The notes beneath the pieces were generated by a model, which searched no databases, had not been told where the DNA came from, and saw only the letters and a list, made by a program, of their open reading frames with translations. From NCBI GenBank assembly GCA_965238045.1, contig CBDEGU010000012.1:744001-808000 (forward strand): a stretch of 64,000 nt of DNA, written 5' to 3'. This DNA is from CBDEGU01 sp965238045. Its GTDB lineage: Bacteria > Acidobacteriota > Terriglobia > Bryobacterales > UBA6623. The translations under genes and the position numbers were made by a program. The number at the start of each line of letters is the position of its first letter. Within the stretch, counting starts at the first letter, position 1. Shown here in pieces: positions 52,499-61,997 of this stretch.

Positions 52499-54349
52499 AT
52501 GGCAGACGCCTCACAATCGGCGGCTCAACCGCGAGATGAGTATACGCGCCGGCTCGATCAAAGCCGGGCCGCTCTCGCACGCGCCGAACGGCGGCACTAC
52601 GTCCTCGGGTACGTCCGGCTCGTGGTTTCGGCCGTGGCCGCCGGGATAGGATTCGGCGTCTTCCAGCGTGCGGATTTCTTCAGATGGTTGCTGCTGGGGC
52701 CGGCCGCCGGCTTCGGGTGGCTCGGCCTGCTCCTGCGGCGGGCGGAAAGCGAGCGCACAACTCTCTCACGCGTGGTCGGGTTTTATGAACGCGCACTCGC
52801 CAGACTCGACGGCCGCTGGGCGGGAAGCGGCCAGAGCGGCGCGCGTTTTCTGACGGCGAGTCATCTCTACGCGCGGGACCTGGACATTCTCGGCGACGCC
52901 TCGCTATTCGAGCTTCTCTCCTGCGCCCGCACCGGCATCGGAGAGGAAACACTCGCGGCATGGCTGCTCTCGCCCGCGCCGCCCGATGCCGTCCGCGCGC
53001 GCCAGCGGGCGGTCATGGAACTCGGCCCGAAGCTCGATCTGCGTGAAGATCTCGCCGTACTCGGCGAGGATGCCCGGTCGGGCGTGCATCCAGAAAACCT
53101 GGCCGCCTGGGCCGAACGTGAGGTGATTCTCCAGCCATCGTCCATGCGCTTGGTGGCCGGCTTGGTCTCGCTGCTGGGCATCATCGCGATCGGCGCGATC
53201 CTCGCCTATTTCGCCGCCGCGGCCGGCGCCTTGGATCTCAGCGCGCAAACCATCGCCGGCCTTCGCATCTACTGTTTTCTGATTGCCGTCATCGTCGTCG
53301 GCTTCCTGTGGCGCTTCAAGAAACGCACCGGCCAGATACTCCACGAAGTCGAAGAGGTTGCGCGTGAACTCGGGCTGCTCTCGGGCGTGCTGTGCCGCTT
53401 GGAGGCCGAGAGCTTCTCTTGCCCCATGCTTGCCACCCTCCGCGCGGAACTCAACACCGCGGGCCATCCGCCATCGCGGCGCATCGCACGGCTCAACCGG
53501 CTAGTGGAATTGCTCGACTCCCGCCGTAACGCTTTCGTCGCAATTCTCGGGCCTCTCGTGCTTTGGGACCTGCATCTCGCGTATACCTTCGAGGACTGGA
53601 GGAGAACCTCGGGTCCGGCTCTGCGGAGGTGGCTTAAGGCGGTGGGTGAAATCGAGGCGCTATCGTCGCTCGCGGCGTTCCGCTATGAGCAGCCCGGTTA
53701 CGTATTCCCAGAGTTTGTTGACCAATCCCCTTACTTCGACGGCGAAGCGCTAGCCCACCCTCTGCTGCCCGCCGAACGAGTCGTCGCCAACGACCTGCGC
53801 ATCGGCGCCGAGGCCCGCGTGCTAGTGGTGAGCGGGTCGAACATGTCGGGCAAAAGCACCCTGCTCCGTACCGTCGGCGTCAACACGGTGCTGGCACATG
53901 CGGGCGCACCGGTTCGCGCCAAGCGGCTGCGACTTTCCCCGCTGATCGTCGGCGCCTCCATCCGTATTCAGGATTCGCTCCAGGACGGCACCTCACACTT
54001 CCTTGCCGAGATCACGCGTCTGCGCCTCATCATGGAACAGACCGGCCAGGACACGCCGGTATTGTTTTTGATCGACGAGCTTCTCAACGGAACCAATTCA
54101 CACGACCGGCGCATCGGCGCCGAAGCGGTCGTGCGAGGGCTCGCCGATCGTGATGCGATCGGCCTCGTCACCACACACGATCTGGCGCTGGCGCGCATCG
54201 CCGATCGACTCGGCGCCAGCGGAGCGAACGTGCACTTCGAGGATCATCTCACCAACGGGCAGATGAGTTTTGACTATCGCATGCGGCCCGGCGTCGTACA
54301 AAAAAGCAACGCCATTGAACTCATGCGCTCGGTGGGTCTCGATGTCTAA
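52499..54349 (+). CDS. membrane-anchored MutS-type ATPase
   Basis: 616 residues from the ATG giving MADASQSAAQPRDEYTRRLD; the frame is open for 99 codons upstream, but that part lies over the TolB-like gene. Two N-terminal helices (about residues 34-75) and another pair (about 215-270) span the membrane. The C-terminal MutS ATPase has Walker A VVSGSNMSGKSTLLRTVG, a signature region RIQDSLQDGTSHFLAEITRL, Walker B LFLIDELLNGTNSHDR, and the switch His in GLVTTHDLAL. Mismatch-binding domains I-III are missing, so it is not a mismatch-repair MutS. It is known as a family of membrane MutS-like proteins without an assigned role. Confidence 0.88.
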   Translation: MADASQSAAQPRDEYTRRLDQSRAALARAERRHYVLGYVRLVVSAVAAGIGFGVFQRADFFRWLLLGPAAGFGWLGLLLRRAESERTTLSRVVGFYERALARLDGRWAGSGQSGARFLTASHLYARDLDILGDASLFELLSCARTGIGEETLAAWLLSPAPPDAVRARQRAVMELGPKLDLREDLAVLGEDARSGVHPENLAAWAEREVILQPSSMRLVAGLVSLLGIIAIGAILAYFAAAAGALDLSAQTIAGLRIYCFLIAVIVVGFLWRFKKRTGQILHEVEEVARELGLLSGVLCRLEAESFSCPMLATLRAELNTAGHPPSRRIARLNRLVELLDSRRNAFVAILGPLVLWDLHLAYTFEDWRRTSGPALRRWLKAVGEIEALSSLAAFRYEQPGYVFPEFVDQSPYFDGEALAHPLLPAERVVANDLRIGAEARVLVVSGSNMSGKSTLLRTVGVNTVLAHAGAPVRAKRLRLSPLIVGASIRIQDSLQDGTSHFLAEITRLRLIMEQTGQDTPVLFLIDELLNGTNSHDRRIGAEAVVRGLADRDAIGLVTTHDLALARIADRLGASGANVHFEDHLTNGQMSFDYRMRPGVVQKSNAIELMRSVGLDV

Positions 54350-54361
54350 GGGATGCCGCGC

Positions 54362-55384
54362 CTACTCGGCGCTGGCCGGCTCTTGTTTCAGGTCGCTGCC
54401 CACGTCACTGCCCGCGTCGCTGTCCATGTCAGCGGCGTCGCTGAAGTTGTCCGGCAACTCGGGAATTTCCATACCCACAAGATTATGAAAATCCAGTGAC
54501 TGGACGAACCCGCGCCGGTTTCTCCAGTGTGGATGCACCTTGACAAATGTCTGCAGGAAGATTTTCCTGCCGAAGAACGCCTCTAATTGCTTTCTCGCTT
54601 TCGTGCCGATCTCTTTGAGCTTGCCGCCGCGGGAACCAATCAGTATGGCCTTCTGTCCCTGCCGTTCGACATAGATCGTGGCGAAGATTCGCAGCAGACC
54701 CTCGTCCTCTTCCCACTCATCGACGACGACAGCCGTCGAGTGGGGGACTTCGCGGTGGGTGGCGAAGATGATTTGTTCGCGGATCATCTCGGCGGCCATG
54801 AAGCGCTCCGGCTGATCGGTAAGGTAGTCGTCGGGGTAGTACGACGGCGACGGCGGCAAGCGGTCAAAACTGAGATGGAACAATGCCTCGACACCGTCGC
54901 CGAGCCGGGCCGAGATCGGCACATACTCCGCGAATTCATATCGCTTCCGGTACTCTTCGATTTGCGGAAGCAGTTCATCCTTCGATTTCAGGAGGTCGAT
55001 CTTGTTCAGAAGCAGCATCACCGGCTTGCCGAGGTCCCGAACCATCTCGATGACCGCCACGTCTCCCGCCTGAGCAGGTATCGTGGCATCGACGACCAGC
55101 AGCACCAGATGGCACCCCGAGGTCGCTCTGCGTACTTCGCTCATCATGCGGTTACCCAGCTCGAGGCTGGGTTCATGGATGCCCGGACTGTCGACGAACA
55201 CGATCTGCCCCTCGGGGCGAGTGACCACGCCCTGAATGGCGTTGCGGGTCGTCTGCGGCTTCGGCGTAACGATGGCGACCTTCGAGCCGACCAGCCGATT
55301 GAGAAGCGTCGACTTGCCGACATTCGGGCGGCCGAGGATTACCACGAATCCGGATCTTTTTTCTTGTACGATTTCTTCCTGCAA
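54362..55384 (-). CDS. era: GTPase Era
   Basis: 340 residues. It is the ribosome-assembly GTPase that binds the 3' end of 16S rRNA. G1 is GRPNVGKSTL, G2 region KPQTTRNAIQG, G3 DSPGIHE, G4 NKIDLL, G5 ISARLGD. The C-terminal KH domain shows ILIGSRGGKLKEIGTKARKQ and KVHPHWR. The tail after VGMEIPELPDNF is an extra 25 residues rich in Asp and Ser (MDSDAGSDVGSDL) encoded by short imperfect repeats. It is the last gene of a phoH-ybeY-era block and is convergent with the MutS-like gene. Confidence 0.96.
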   Translation of the reverse strand: MQEEIVQEKRSGFVVILGRPNVGKSTLLNRLVGSKVAIVTPKPQTTRNAIQGVVTRPEGQIVFVDSPGIHEPSLELGNRMMSEVRRATSGCHLVLLVVDATIPAQAGDVAVIEMVRDLGKPVMLLLNKIDLLKSKDELLPQIEEYRKRYEFAEYVPISARLGDGVEALFHLSFDRLPPSPSYYPDDYLTDQPERFMAAEMIREQIIFATHREVPHSTAVVVDEWEEDEGLLRIFATIYVERQGQKAILIGSRGGKLKEIGTKARKQLEAFFGRKIFLQTFVKVHPHWRNRRGFVQSLDFHNLVGMEIPELPDNFSDAADMDSDAGSDVGSDLKQEPASAE

Positions 55385-55524
55385 ATCTGCTCACCATCCT
55401 GAGACTACAACCACATGCTGGGGCATGGGTCCCCGGCAACGGTTCGCATTCGCCGGCGGCGCGGCGGCTCCCAGGCTCGATCCGCGTGCATCGGGCGTCA
55501 TCCGCCGCGCGTTCTCTTCAACCT

Positions 55525-55980
55525 CTACAGTGTCGCCCGTTCGGTCAGTCCCCGGGCCAGGCCGAATTTCCTCCGCCAGCGCCTTTCGGCCCGGCGCATA
55601 CGGCCGGCATCGATCTCATGATCATAGCCAAGCAGGTGCAGCAGCCCGTGCAGCGCCAGGATCTTCAGCTCCTCTTCGGTTCGATGGCCTAATTCTACGG
55701 CTTGGCGCTCGGCACGCCGCGCCGAGATGAGAATATCGCCCAGGCGCCCATTCTCTCCATCCGGAAAAGACAGCACATCGGTGGCGGCACGCTTTCCTCG
55801 AAACATCGTGTTGGCGCGCCGCAGCGATTCATCCGAACCAATCACGACGGCGAACGAACGCCCGCGCGCGACCTCGCGCCCCAGCCCGCGGAGAAATGCA
55901 TCCAATTCTTGCTCGTCGAAGGGTACGCTGCGCTGCCGGTTCAGCCACCAGACCGGTTCTTTGTCGGGAACGGGCTTCAT
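55525..55980 (-). CDS. ybeY: endoribonuclease YbeY
   Basis: 151 residues from the ATG giving MKPVPDKEPVWWLNRQR. The frame is open 73 codons further upstream but overlaps the phoH gene there. It is a metal-dependent RNase for 16S rRNA 3' maturation and ribosome quality control. Zinc site LALHGLLHLLGYDHE (three His) and the preceding FRGKRAATDVLSFP, with DILISA, are diagnostic. phoH lies 37 bp upstream and era 140 bp downstream, the usual order. Confidence 0.94.
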   Translation of the reverse strand: MKPVPDKEPVWWLNRQRSVPFDEQELDAFLRGLGREVARGRSFAVVIGSDESLRRANTMFRGKRAATDVLSFPDGENGRLGDILISARRAERQAVELGHRTEEELKILALHGLLHLLGYDHEIDAGRMRRAERRWRRKFGLARGLTERATL

Positions 55981-56017
55981 GAGGACACTTCGGCACGAAT
56001 CGATTTCCAGCAGAGGG

Positions 56018-57052
56018 TTACTGCTCGCCCGGCGCCGCGGCGTTTCTCTCCCCTTCCGCGGTTGCCTCGGCGCCGTTGTCTTTCCGGCCGGGTGTCGCCT
56101 TGGCGGCCTCTCGGCGGTCAAACGCGTCGTACGCTCGCACGATACGCTGCACGAGGTCGTGCCGAACCACGTCGTGCTCGTCGAAGTACACCATCCCAAT
56201 TCCGTCGACCTTGTGCAGTACGTCTACGATCTCCACCAGACCGCTGCGCCGGCCCGGCGGCAGATCAATCTGTGTGATGTCGCCGGTGATCACGGCCTTG
56301 GAGCCGAATCCCAGTCTCGTGATAAACATCTTCATCTGTTCGGCGGTGGCGTTCTGGCCTTCGTCGAGGATGATGAAACTTTCATTCAGCGAGCGGCCCC
56401 GCATGAAGGCCAGCGGCGCAATCTCAATGTCGCCCTTCCCGATCAGCCGTTCGACGCGGTCGCTGTCGAGCATGTCATAGAGAGCGTCATAGAGCGGCCG
56501 CAAATACGGGTCGATCTTCTGCTGCAGCGTCCCGGGCAGAAAACCCAGCCGTTCTCCAGCTTCCACCGCCGGCCGTGCCAGGATAATTCTCTGAACCTTC
56601 TTGGCAAGCAGTTCCGACACGGCCATCGCGACCGCCAGGTACGTTTTCCCCGTCCCCGCCGGGCCAATGGCAAAGACCATGTCGCAGCGGTCCATCGCCT
56701 CGAAGTAGTGCATCTGATTGGCGCTGCGAGGACTGAGTGTCTTGCGCCCAAAGTTCCGCTGGCGGCTGCTCTCGACCAGATGCTTCAGGCTGATCGCTGG
56801 ATCCTGCTCGATCACTCGCAGGAAGTCTTTGACGTCGCCATTGGTGAATCGCTGGCCCTCTTCGAGCAGCGACTCGTAATCGACCAGCAGCAACCGGGCT
56901 CGCTCGACGCGTTCGCTCTCGCCTTCGATTTCAATACTGTCTTCGAGCAGGTGCGCGCGGACGCCAAGGGCCTTCTCGAAAAAACGGATGTTTTCGTCGC
57001 GGGTGCCGAAGAGAGATTCGATTCCCTGGGAGATGCGAACCCGCGCTGTCAT
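56018..57052 (-). CDS. phoH: PhoH-family ATPase
   Basis: 344 residues from the ATG giving MTARVRISQGIE; an ATG 16 codons upstream is possible. An N-terminal KH-like segment (VLMTARVRISQG to GESERVERAR) precedes the helicase-like core: Walker A IGPAGTGKTYLAVAMA, ILARPAVEAGERLGFLPG, Walker B FIILDEGQNATAEQMKMF and ITGDITQIDLP. The Walker B reads DEGQN where DEAQN is usual. The C-terminal tail is Ala/Glu-rich. It is an RNA-linked ATPase, often co-transcribed with ybeY, as here. The 299 bp between this gene and the next upstream gene (57053-57351) show nothing else recognisable. Confidence 0.92.
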   Translation of the reverse strand: MTARVRISQGIESLFGTRDENIRFFEKALGVRAHLLEDSIEIEGESERVERARLLLVDYESLLEEGQRFTNGDVKDFLRVIEQDPAISLKHLVESSRQRNFGRKTLSPRSANQMHYFEAMDRCDMVFAIGPAGTGKTYLAVAMAVSELLAKKVQRIILARPAVEAGERLGFLPGTLQQKIDPYLRPLYDALYDMLDSDRVERLIGKGDIEIAPLAFMRGRSLNESFIILDEGQNATAEQMKMFITRLGFGSKAVITGDITQIDLPPGRRSGLVEIVDVLHKVDGIGMVYFDEHDVVRHDLVQRIVRAYDAFDRREAAKATPGRKDNGAEATAEGERNAAAPGEQ

Positions 57053-57351
57053 CAATACAGGAAACTCCAGCCACCCGGGCCGCAAGCGGCTCGGAGGCAT
57101 TTCCTCTGCCCTGATACCCGATGCCAAATGCTGGGATGCAGGCGAAATCACAGCCGCCCTGAGGGCTATGACCCGACTATAGCCAACCCCTGGAGGCAAG
57201 TCAATTCCGCACGCTTCCTCGCGGGGGCATCACCCAAAAATACCGCTGGCCGAGGCCCCGCGGCCCGGGTCCGCCCGAATTCCGAGGTCTTTCCCGAGCC
57301 AACGGCCCGAATTGAAGTCCCCAGTCGAGCCACATCAGCGGTGCATCGCTC

Positions 57352-58356
57352 TCATGCTGAACCACCCGGCTGTTTCCCGGCAAACTCCGCCGGGCGATCC
57401 ATGAGCAGCTTTGTCAGCGCGTAGACCGCTCGCATGTTCGGAACCGGCACGTCCCTCTTGCCGGCAAGCTCGACGACCGCTCCCACGATAGGCTCCAGCT
57501 CCGGTCGCCGGCCGGCTTCGAAGTCCTGCAGCATCGACGTCTTATGCGCGCCTACCTTCGCCGCGCCGTCGATCCTGCGTTCGGTCGGGATGCCAATCTG
57601 CATGTCGAACGCCGCCGCCACCGCGCGCACTTCTTCCATGATCAGCCGTACCAGCTTGCGAGTCGGCGGGAAGGTTAGAAATTCCCCAAGCGTGGACCGC
57701 GTCAGCGCGCTGATCGGGTTGTAGGGGACATTCCCAAGCAACTTCACCCAAATCTCGTGCCGGATGTTGGTTCGCAGCGCCGCTTTGAGTCCCGCGCGCC
57801 GAAACGTTTCCGCCAGCGCCAGGATGCGCTCGGACCGGGACCCGTCGGGCTCGCCCAGCGGGAAGCGGGCGCTGTCAAGGTGTTCAATGACCCCGGGCTC
57901 TCGCCGGCTCGCCGAGCAGTAGGCAATGCCCCCAATCACTCGCCGCGGGTCAATATGTTTCTCGATAACGCCGCCCGGATCGACGGCCTCCACCCGCATG
58001 CCGCGATAAGCGTCGCCCAATCCGTGGAAGTACCACCACGGAAACCCGTTCTGGAAGGTGACAACCGTCGTGCGCTGGTGAAACAGCGCCGGTATGGTTG
58101 CCGCCGCCGCCGGGAGGCTGTGCGCTTTCACGCAGATGAGCACGACATCCACCGGCCCGATGGCGGCCGGATCGTCGGTTGCCAGCGGGCGGCTTTCCAT
58201 GCGCCCGAACGTTTCACTGCATACCAGCAAGCCGCGTTCGCGAATCGCGGCAAGGTGATCTCCCCGCGCAATCAGCGCCACGTCCTCGCCCGAGTCCAAC
58301 AGACGAGCGGCGAGGACCGAGCCCACCGCTCCGGCTCCGTAGATGGCGAACTTCAT
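57352..58356 (-). CDS. ketopantoate reductase-family protein (ApbA/PanE)
   Basis: 334 residues. The NADPH-binding FAIYGAGAVGSVLAARLLDSG opens the protein. VVLICVKAHSLPAAA carries the conserved Lys of the family, TTVVTFQNGFPWW has the Asn-Gly pair, and the C-terminal helical half has EIWVKLLGNVPYNPISALTR and MLQDFEAGRRPELEPIVGAV with the conserved catalytic Lys and the ELEP segment. It could make pantoate for coenzyme A, but many paralogues act on other 2-oxo acids, so no symbol is given. It lies 63 bp downstream of the class V aminotransferase gene on the same strand. Confidence 0.88.
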   Translation of the reverse strand: MKFAIYGAGAVGSVLAARLLDSGEDVALIARGDHLAAIRERGLLVCSETFGRMESRPLATDDPAAIGPVDVVLICVKAHSLPAAAATIPALFHQRTTVVTFQNGFPWWYFHGLGDAYRGMRVEAVDPGGVIEKHIDPRRVIGGIAYCSASRREPGVIEHLDSARFPLGEPDGSRSERILALAETFRRAGLKAALRTNIRHEIWVKLLGNVPYNPISALTRSTLGEFLTFPPTRKLVRLIMEEVRAVAAAFDMQIGIPTERRIDGAAKVGAHKTSMLQDFEAGRRPELEPIVGAVVELAGKRDVPVPNMRAVYALTKLLMDRPAEFAGKQPGGSA

Positions 58357-58419
58357 AACATCTTATTGTGAAGGGTCTCAACTGCCGCCCAGGACCCTCT
58401 AGCGGGCGAGTCTGGGCAG

Positions 58420-59595
58420 CTAGCCCGCCAAGATGCCTTCCGCCGCCCGCACCCCGCCGCTGGCATTGACGCCTTGAGCCTTAAGACAGCTCTCAAGCGC
58501 CACCAGGAGCAGCAGGACGTTCTTTCTCGTTGACGACGAGCCCATGAGCCCAATGCGCAAGACCTTGCCCGCCAGTGGTCCGAAGCCTCCCAGGACCTCA
58601 ATGCCATAGGTTGCCAGCAGCATTTTCCGCAGCTTGCCGTCATCCACTCCCTCGGGCAAGCACGGCGTGTGCAGCGACCATAGACGATGCTCCTCGGCCA
58701 CATGCATCTTGCAGCCCAGCGCCTCCAGACCGGCCACCAGGGCGAGGTAGTTCATCAGATGCCGCGAGAATCGCGCTTCCAGGGTCTCATCGTGGATGAG
58801 CCGCAGCGATTCGCGTAATCCGTAGATCATATTCACCGGCGTGGTGTGGTGATACCGGCGCGCTTCTCCCCAGTACTCATGGATGAGCTTCAGGTCCAAA
58901 TACCACGACACACAGAGCGTCTGACGCGCCCGCAAGGCCGCCACCGCCCTCGGGGACAGCGTAATCGGCGCTAATCCCGGAGGCACGCCGAGGCACTTTT
59001 GGGTAGCGCTATAGGCGATGTCGATCCCATTTTCGTCGACATCCACCGGCATGCCGCCCAACGACGTAACACAGTCGCCAATGACGAGAGCCCCCACCTC
59101 GTGGGCCGCCTGACAAATCCCCTTCGGATTCTGTAGTGCTCCGGTCGAGGTCTCGGCATGAACGAAGGTGACCACCTGAGGCTTTTCCTTGGCGATGAAG
59201 TCCGCCGTTTCGTCATCGGAAAAAACCTCGCCCCAGGGCTTCTCCAGGTGAACAATCTCGGCCCGTTGTCGCTTGCACATCTCCGTCAGCCGGTCGGAAA
59301 AATATCCATTCGCCAGGACGCCCACCTTCGTGCCCGGCTGGATGAAATTCACGACCGCGGCTTCCATCCCGGCCGACCCGGTGCCCGAGATCGCCAGCGT
59401 GAAATCGTTCTTCGTCCCGAACACATACCTCAACAGATCGCGAAGGTCGTCGAGCAATTCGAACATTGCCGGATCCATGTGTCCGATGGTCGGCGCGGCC
59501 ATGGCCAGCAAGACGGCGGGATCCACCATGCTGGGGCCAGGTCCGAGCAAGAGCCGTTGGGGAGGGTGAAAGAAAGACCGCGTTTTCTCTGACAT
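58420..59595 (-). CDS. alanine/serine-glyoxylate-type class V aminotransferase
   Basis: 391 residues from the ATG giving MSEKTRSFFHP; an in-frame ATG eight codons earlier exists. Features of the AGT/SGAT branch: LLLGPGPSMVDPAVLLAM near the start, TLAISGTGSAGMEAAVVNF, VHAETSTGALQNP, VIGDCVTSLGGMPVDVDENG, and DIAYSATQKCLGVPPGLAPI with the Schiff-base Lys. It would convert glyoxylate with alanine or serine as amino donor, or act as a similar transaminase. It probably forms an operon with the ketopantoate-reductase-like gene. The gap 59596-59942 upstream is largely filled by repeat copy B. Confidence 0.9.
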   Translation of the reverse strand: MSEKTRSFFHPPQRLLLGPGPSMVDPAVLLAMAAPTIGHMDPAMFELLDDLRDLLRYVFGTKNDFTLAISGTGSAGMEAAVVNFIQPGTKVGVLANGYFSDRLTEMCKRQRAEIVHLEKPWGEVFSDDETADFIAKEKPQVVTFVHAETSTGALQNPKGICQAAHEVGALVIGDCVTSLGGMPVDVDENGIDIAYSATQKCLGVPPGLAPITLSPRAVAALRARQTLCVSWYLDLKLIHEYWGEARRYHHTTPVNMIYGLRESLRLIHDETLEARFSRHLMNYLALVAGLEALGCKMHVAEEHRLWSLHTPCLPEGVDDGKLRKMLLATYGIEVLGGFGPLAGKVLRIGLMGSSSTRKNVLLLLVALESCLKAQGVNASGGVRAAEGILAG

Positions 59596-59756
59596 AGCAT
59601 CCGCCTGAAGGAAAAACATTCAGGCTCGTCGGCTCAGAATATCACATGGGGTGATGGTGAGTTGCCCCGCTGTAGACGCACTTTTCCGGCGCTTGCCCGC
59701 TAACTCGGCGGTAGCTCGGCAGTCCGGCGCACGCCCAACCTGCCCCCATGGCGCGG

Positions 59757-59940
59757 CTAGCCCGCTTTTCTCACCAAGTGGCGAAGCGAAGTGCATGAGA
59801 GGTCCGTCAGTACTAGGCGCGCGCCGCTTGACGAGCGCAGGCGTACTTGACAGTACGTTGAGCACGGCAAGCAAGCGCAACGAAGTAATGGCGGGCCTGT
59901 CATGTGCTTCGGTCGTCAGTTGGTGAGAAATGCGGGCTAG
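59757..59940. repeat. MITE-like repeat, copy B
   Basis: 184 bp bounded by CTAG on both sides, with inverted ends CCCGCTTTTCTCACCAAGTG and, on the other strand, CCCGCATTTCTCACCAACTG: one mismatch in the first 16 bases. It is the inverse of copy A over nearly its full length, with scattered substitutions. CTAG at both edges fits a 4-bp CTAR target duplication of the kind made by some IS5-group transposases. It ends two bases before the stop of the deacylase gene. No coding capacity is seen. Confidence 0.75.
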
Positions 59941-59942
59941 AG

Positions 59943-61601
59943 CTATGCGCCAGGCTTCTTGTACCCAGGTCCGCGCAGTACCCTGCCCGGCATCTGGCCC
60001 GTATGCTCGCCGTCGTCCAGCACCACCTCGCCATTGACGATGACGTAGGGAATCCCCAGCGGGTACTGTTGGGGATCTTCAAACGTCGCCCTGTCGATCA
60101 CACGCTCGGGATCGAAGAGGGTAATGTCGGCCCAGTAGCCCACCTTGAGCAGGCCGCGGCCGGGCAGGCTGATCTTGTCGGCGTTCATGCTGGTCATCTT
60201 CCGTACGGCCTGGGCCAGCGTCAGGACCTTGAGTTCCCTCACGTAACGCCCAAGAACTCTGGGGAAGGTCCCATACCAGCGCGGATGGGGATGCATCGAG
60301 CCTCGCGGCCCCTCCGGGCTGATGGCCGAGCCGTCGGAGCCGATCGAGATAAAGGGTTGCTTTATGGCTAGCTTCATATCTTCTTCACTATGATGGAAAT
60401 AGACAGCTCGCACACTACCGCTTTCCTCTAGAAGAACATCGAACAGCACATCGACCGGATCGCCGCCCCGGGCCTCGATCAGCTCGCTCATGCGCTTGCC
60501 GACAAAGGGCTTGTTCTGCTCACTCGACATCGAGACCAGCAGCATGCCGTTCCAGCCTCCGCCGGTTCCCAGGTAGTGGTTGTACCAGCTGGGCAGCCCG
60601 TTGAGGATGTCTCGCTTCATGCGGGCCCGCATTTTCTGGTCCCCCAGGCGTTCGAGCATCTTTTCGTTGCCGCCGTCGTGCGCCCAGGGCGGGATGATCG
60701 CTCGCAAATTATTCTGCCCCGCTGTATAGGGATAGACGTTCGCGCGAATATCGTGTCCTTCGCTGCGAGCCTCGGCGATCAGCGCGATCACTTCGGGCAT
60801 GCGGCCCCACAGATCCTTGTGGGCAATCTTTAAATGAATGATGTCGACCCGAATCCCGGCGTCCTTGCCGACCGTAATGGCCTCGGCCACCGAATCGAAA
60901 ACACCCTTCCCTTCCCCGCGAATGTGGCTTGAGTAGATTCCGCCGTGCTCGGCGGCGACCATCGCCAGCTCGACGAGTTGTTCGGTGGTGACCATGCCCG
61001 AGGGCGGCATCAGCAGCGAAGTCGAAAGTCCCATGGCGCCCTGGCGCATCGCCTCGCCAATCTGGGCGCGCATCGCTTCGATCTCGGCGGGCGTGGCCTT
61101 GGTCATCTCATAGCCCTTGACATACGTCCACACCTGCGTCTGGCCGACATAAGAACACATGTTCGGCGCGAAGCCTTTCCCCTCGGCGTAATCGAAATAA
61201 CCGCCGAGAGTCGTCCAGGGCTTCTCACCCTCTTTCACCGGACCGGCCGAGCCGCCCTCGCCGAGCACCATCGTCGTGACGCCCTGGCGGATCATGCTCT
61301 CGCATTTGGGCTCGTCGAGCAGGGTTTGGTCGGAGTGATTGTGCATGTCGATGAAGCCGGGCGAGACGACCAGTCCCGAGGCATCGATCCGCCGCGTGGC
61401 GTTCGAGCCGGACAAGTCTCCAATGGCGGCGATCCGCCCGTCTGAGACAGCGACATCGGCTTGCCGCCCCTCCGAGCCGCTGCCATCAACGACCGTCCCG
61501 CCGGTAATTACCAGATCGTAGGACTCGCCACCGCAGGCACTTGTGAGAAGAATCCAACAGGCACCGGCAATCGCCATTCCCGCTACAAATCCACGTTTCA
61601 T
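59943..61601 (-). CDS. N-acyl-D-amino-acid deacylase-family amidohydrolase, lipoprotein-like
   Basis: 552 residues from the ATG giving MKRGFVAGMAIAG; 46 upstream in-frame residues were left out. A signal ending LLTSACGG suggests lipid attachment at Cys23. The body follows D-aminoacylase: ESYDLVITGGTVVDGSGSEG, SPGFIDMHNHSDQTLLDEPK (HxH metal pair), VTTMVLGEGGSAGP with the bridging Glu in place of a carboxylated Lys, IYSSHIRGEGKGV, DIIHLKIAH, ISIGSDGSAISPEG with the catalytic Asp, and a closing GLLKVGYWADITLFDPERV. It should release D-amino acids or remove acyl groups in the envelope. It is divergent from the ADOP permease gene. Confidence 0.88.
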   Translation of the reverse strand: MKRGFVAGMAIAGACWILLTSACGGESYDLVITGGTVVDGSGSEGRQADVAVSDGRIAAIGDLSGSNATRRIDASGLVVSPGFIDMHNHSDQTLLDEPKCESMIRQGVTTMVLGEGGSAGPVKEGEKPWTTLGGYFDYAEGKGFAPNMCSYVGQTQVWTYVKGYEMTKATPAEIEAMRAQIGEAMRQGAMGLSTSLLMPPSGMVTTEQLVELAMVAAEHGGIYSSHIRGEGKGVFDSVAEAITVGKDAGIRVDIIHLKIAHKDLWGRMPEVIALIAEARSEGHDIRANVYPYTAGQNNLRAIIPPWAHDGGNEKMLERLGDQKMRARMKRDILNGLPSWYNHYLGTGGGWNGMLLVSMSSEQNKPFVGKRMSELIEARGGDPVDVLFDVLLEESGSVRAVYFHHSEEDMKLAIKQPFISIGSDGSAISPEGPRGSMHPHPRWYGTFPRVLGRYVRELKVLTLAQAVRKMTSMNADKISLPGRGLLKVGYWADITLFDPERVIDRATFEDPQQYPLGIPYVIVNGEVVLDDGEHTGQMPGRVLRGPGYKKPGA

Positions 61602-61881
61602 ATGCGCGTCATTGTAGCGCGATGGTTCCAAGCCAGGGCGCCGGCCCCGCTGCGGCCGGCCGCACCTGTGCAAAGTGAGACCGCCAAGGCGCATCGCATT
61701 GCCCTCGTTCGCCGTTAGATGTTGATATCTCGCTTTCACACTGTCTATCGCCCGCCTGAGTCCCTCAGCACGTCGTCAGAAACGTCACAAACTGTCCCGG
61801 CTCAGGAGCTTGACGATGTTGCTATCGGGTGGCTTAACGGAACGGTTGTCACCAACACCAATGCGTCGCGGCCAGCCATCG

Positions 61882-61907
61882 CTTCCGACAACCGGACTTG
61901 TCGGAAG
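61882..61907. promoter_or_regulatory. perfect 10-bp inverted repeat
   Basis: CTTCCGACAA and TTGTCGGAAG are separated by 6 bp (CCGGAC). It lies 90 bp before the ADOP permease start, in the 396-bp divergent gap 61602-61997. No T-run follows on either strand, so it is more like an operator or an RNA hairpin than a terminator. Nothing else was recognised in the gap. Confidence 0.5.
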
Positions 61908-61997
61908 TAGCCGGCGAACAGCGGATTGGATGTGGGAAACCGAGAGAGGCAGTGTCGCGTAACCCGGTCCTCTAGAATGGTGTACAAAGGTGACCCG

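Noticed and set aside
55727..57424. A 565-residue open frame antisense to phoH and ybeY
   Set aside because: Spans two conserved genes on the opposite strand and has no recognisable domain.
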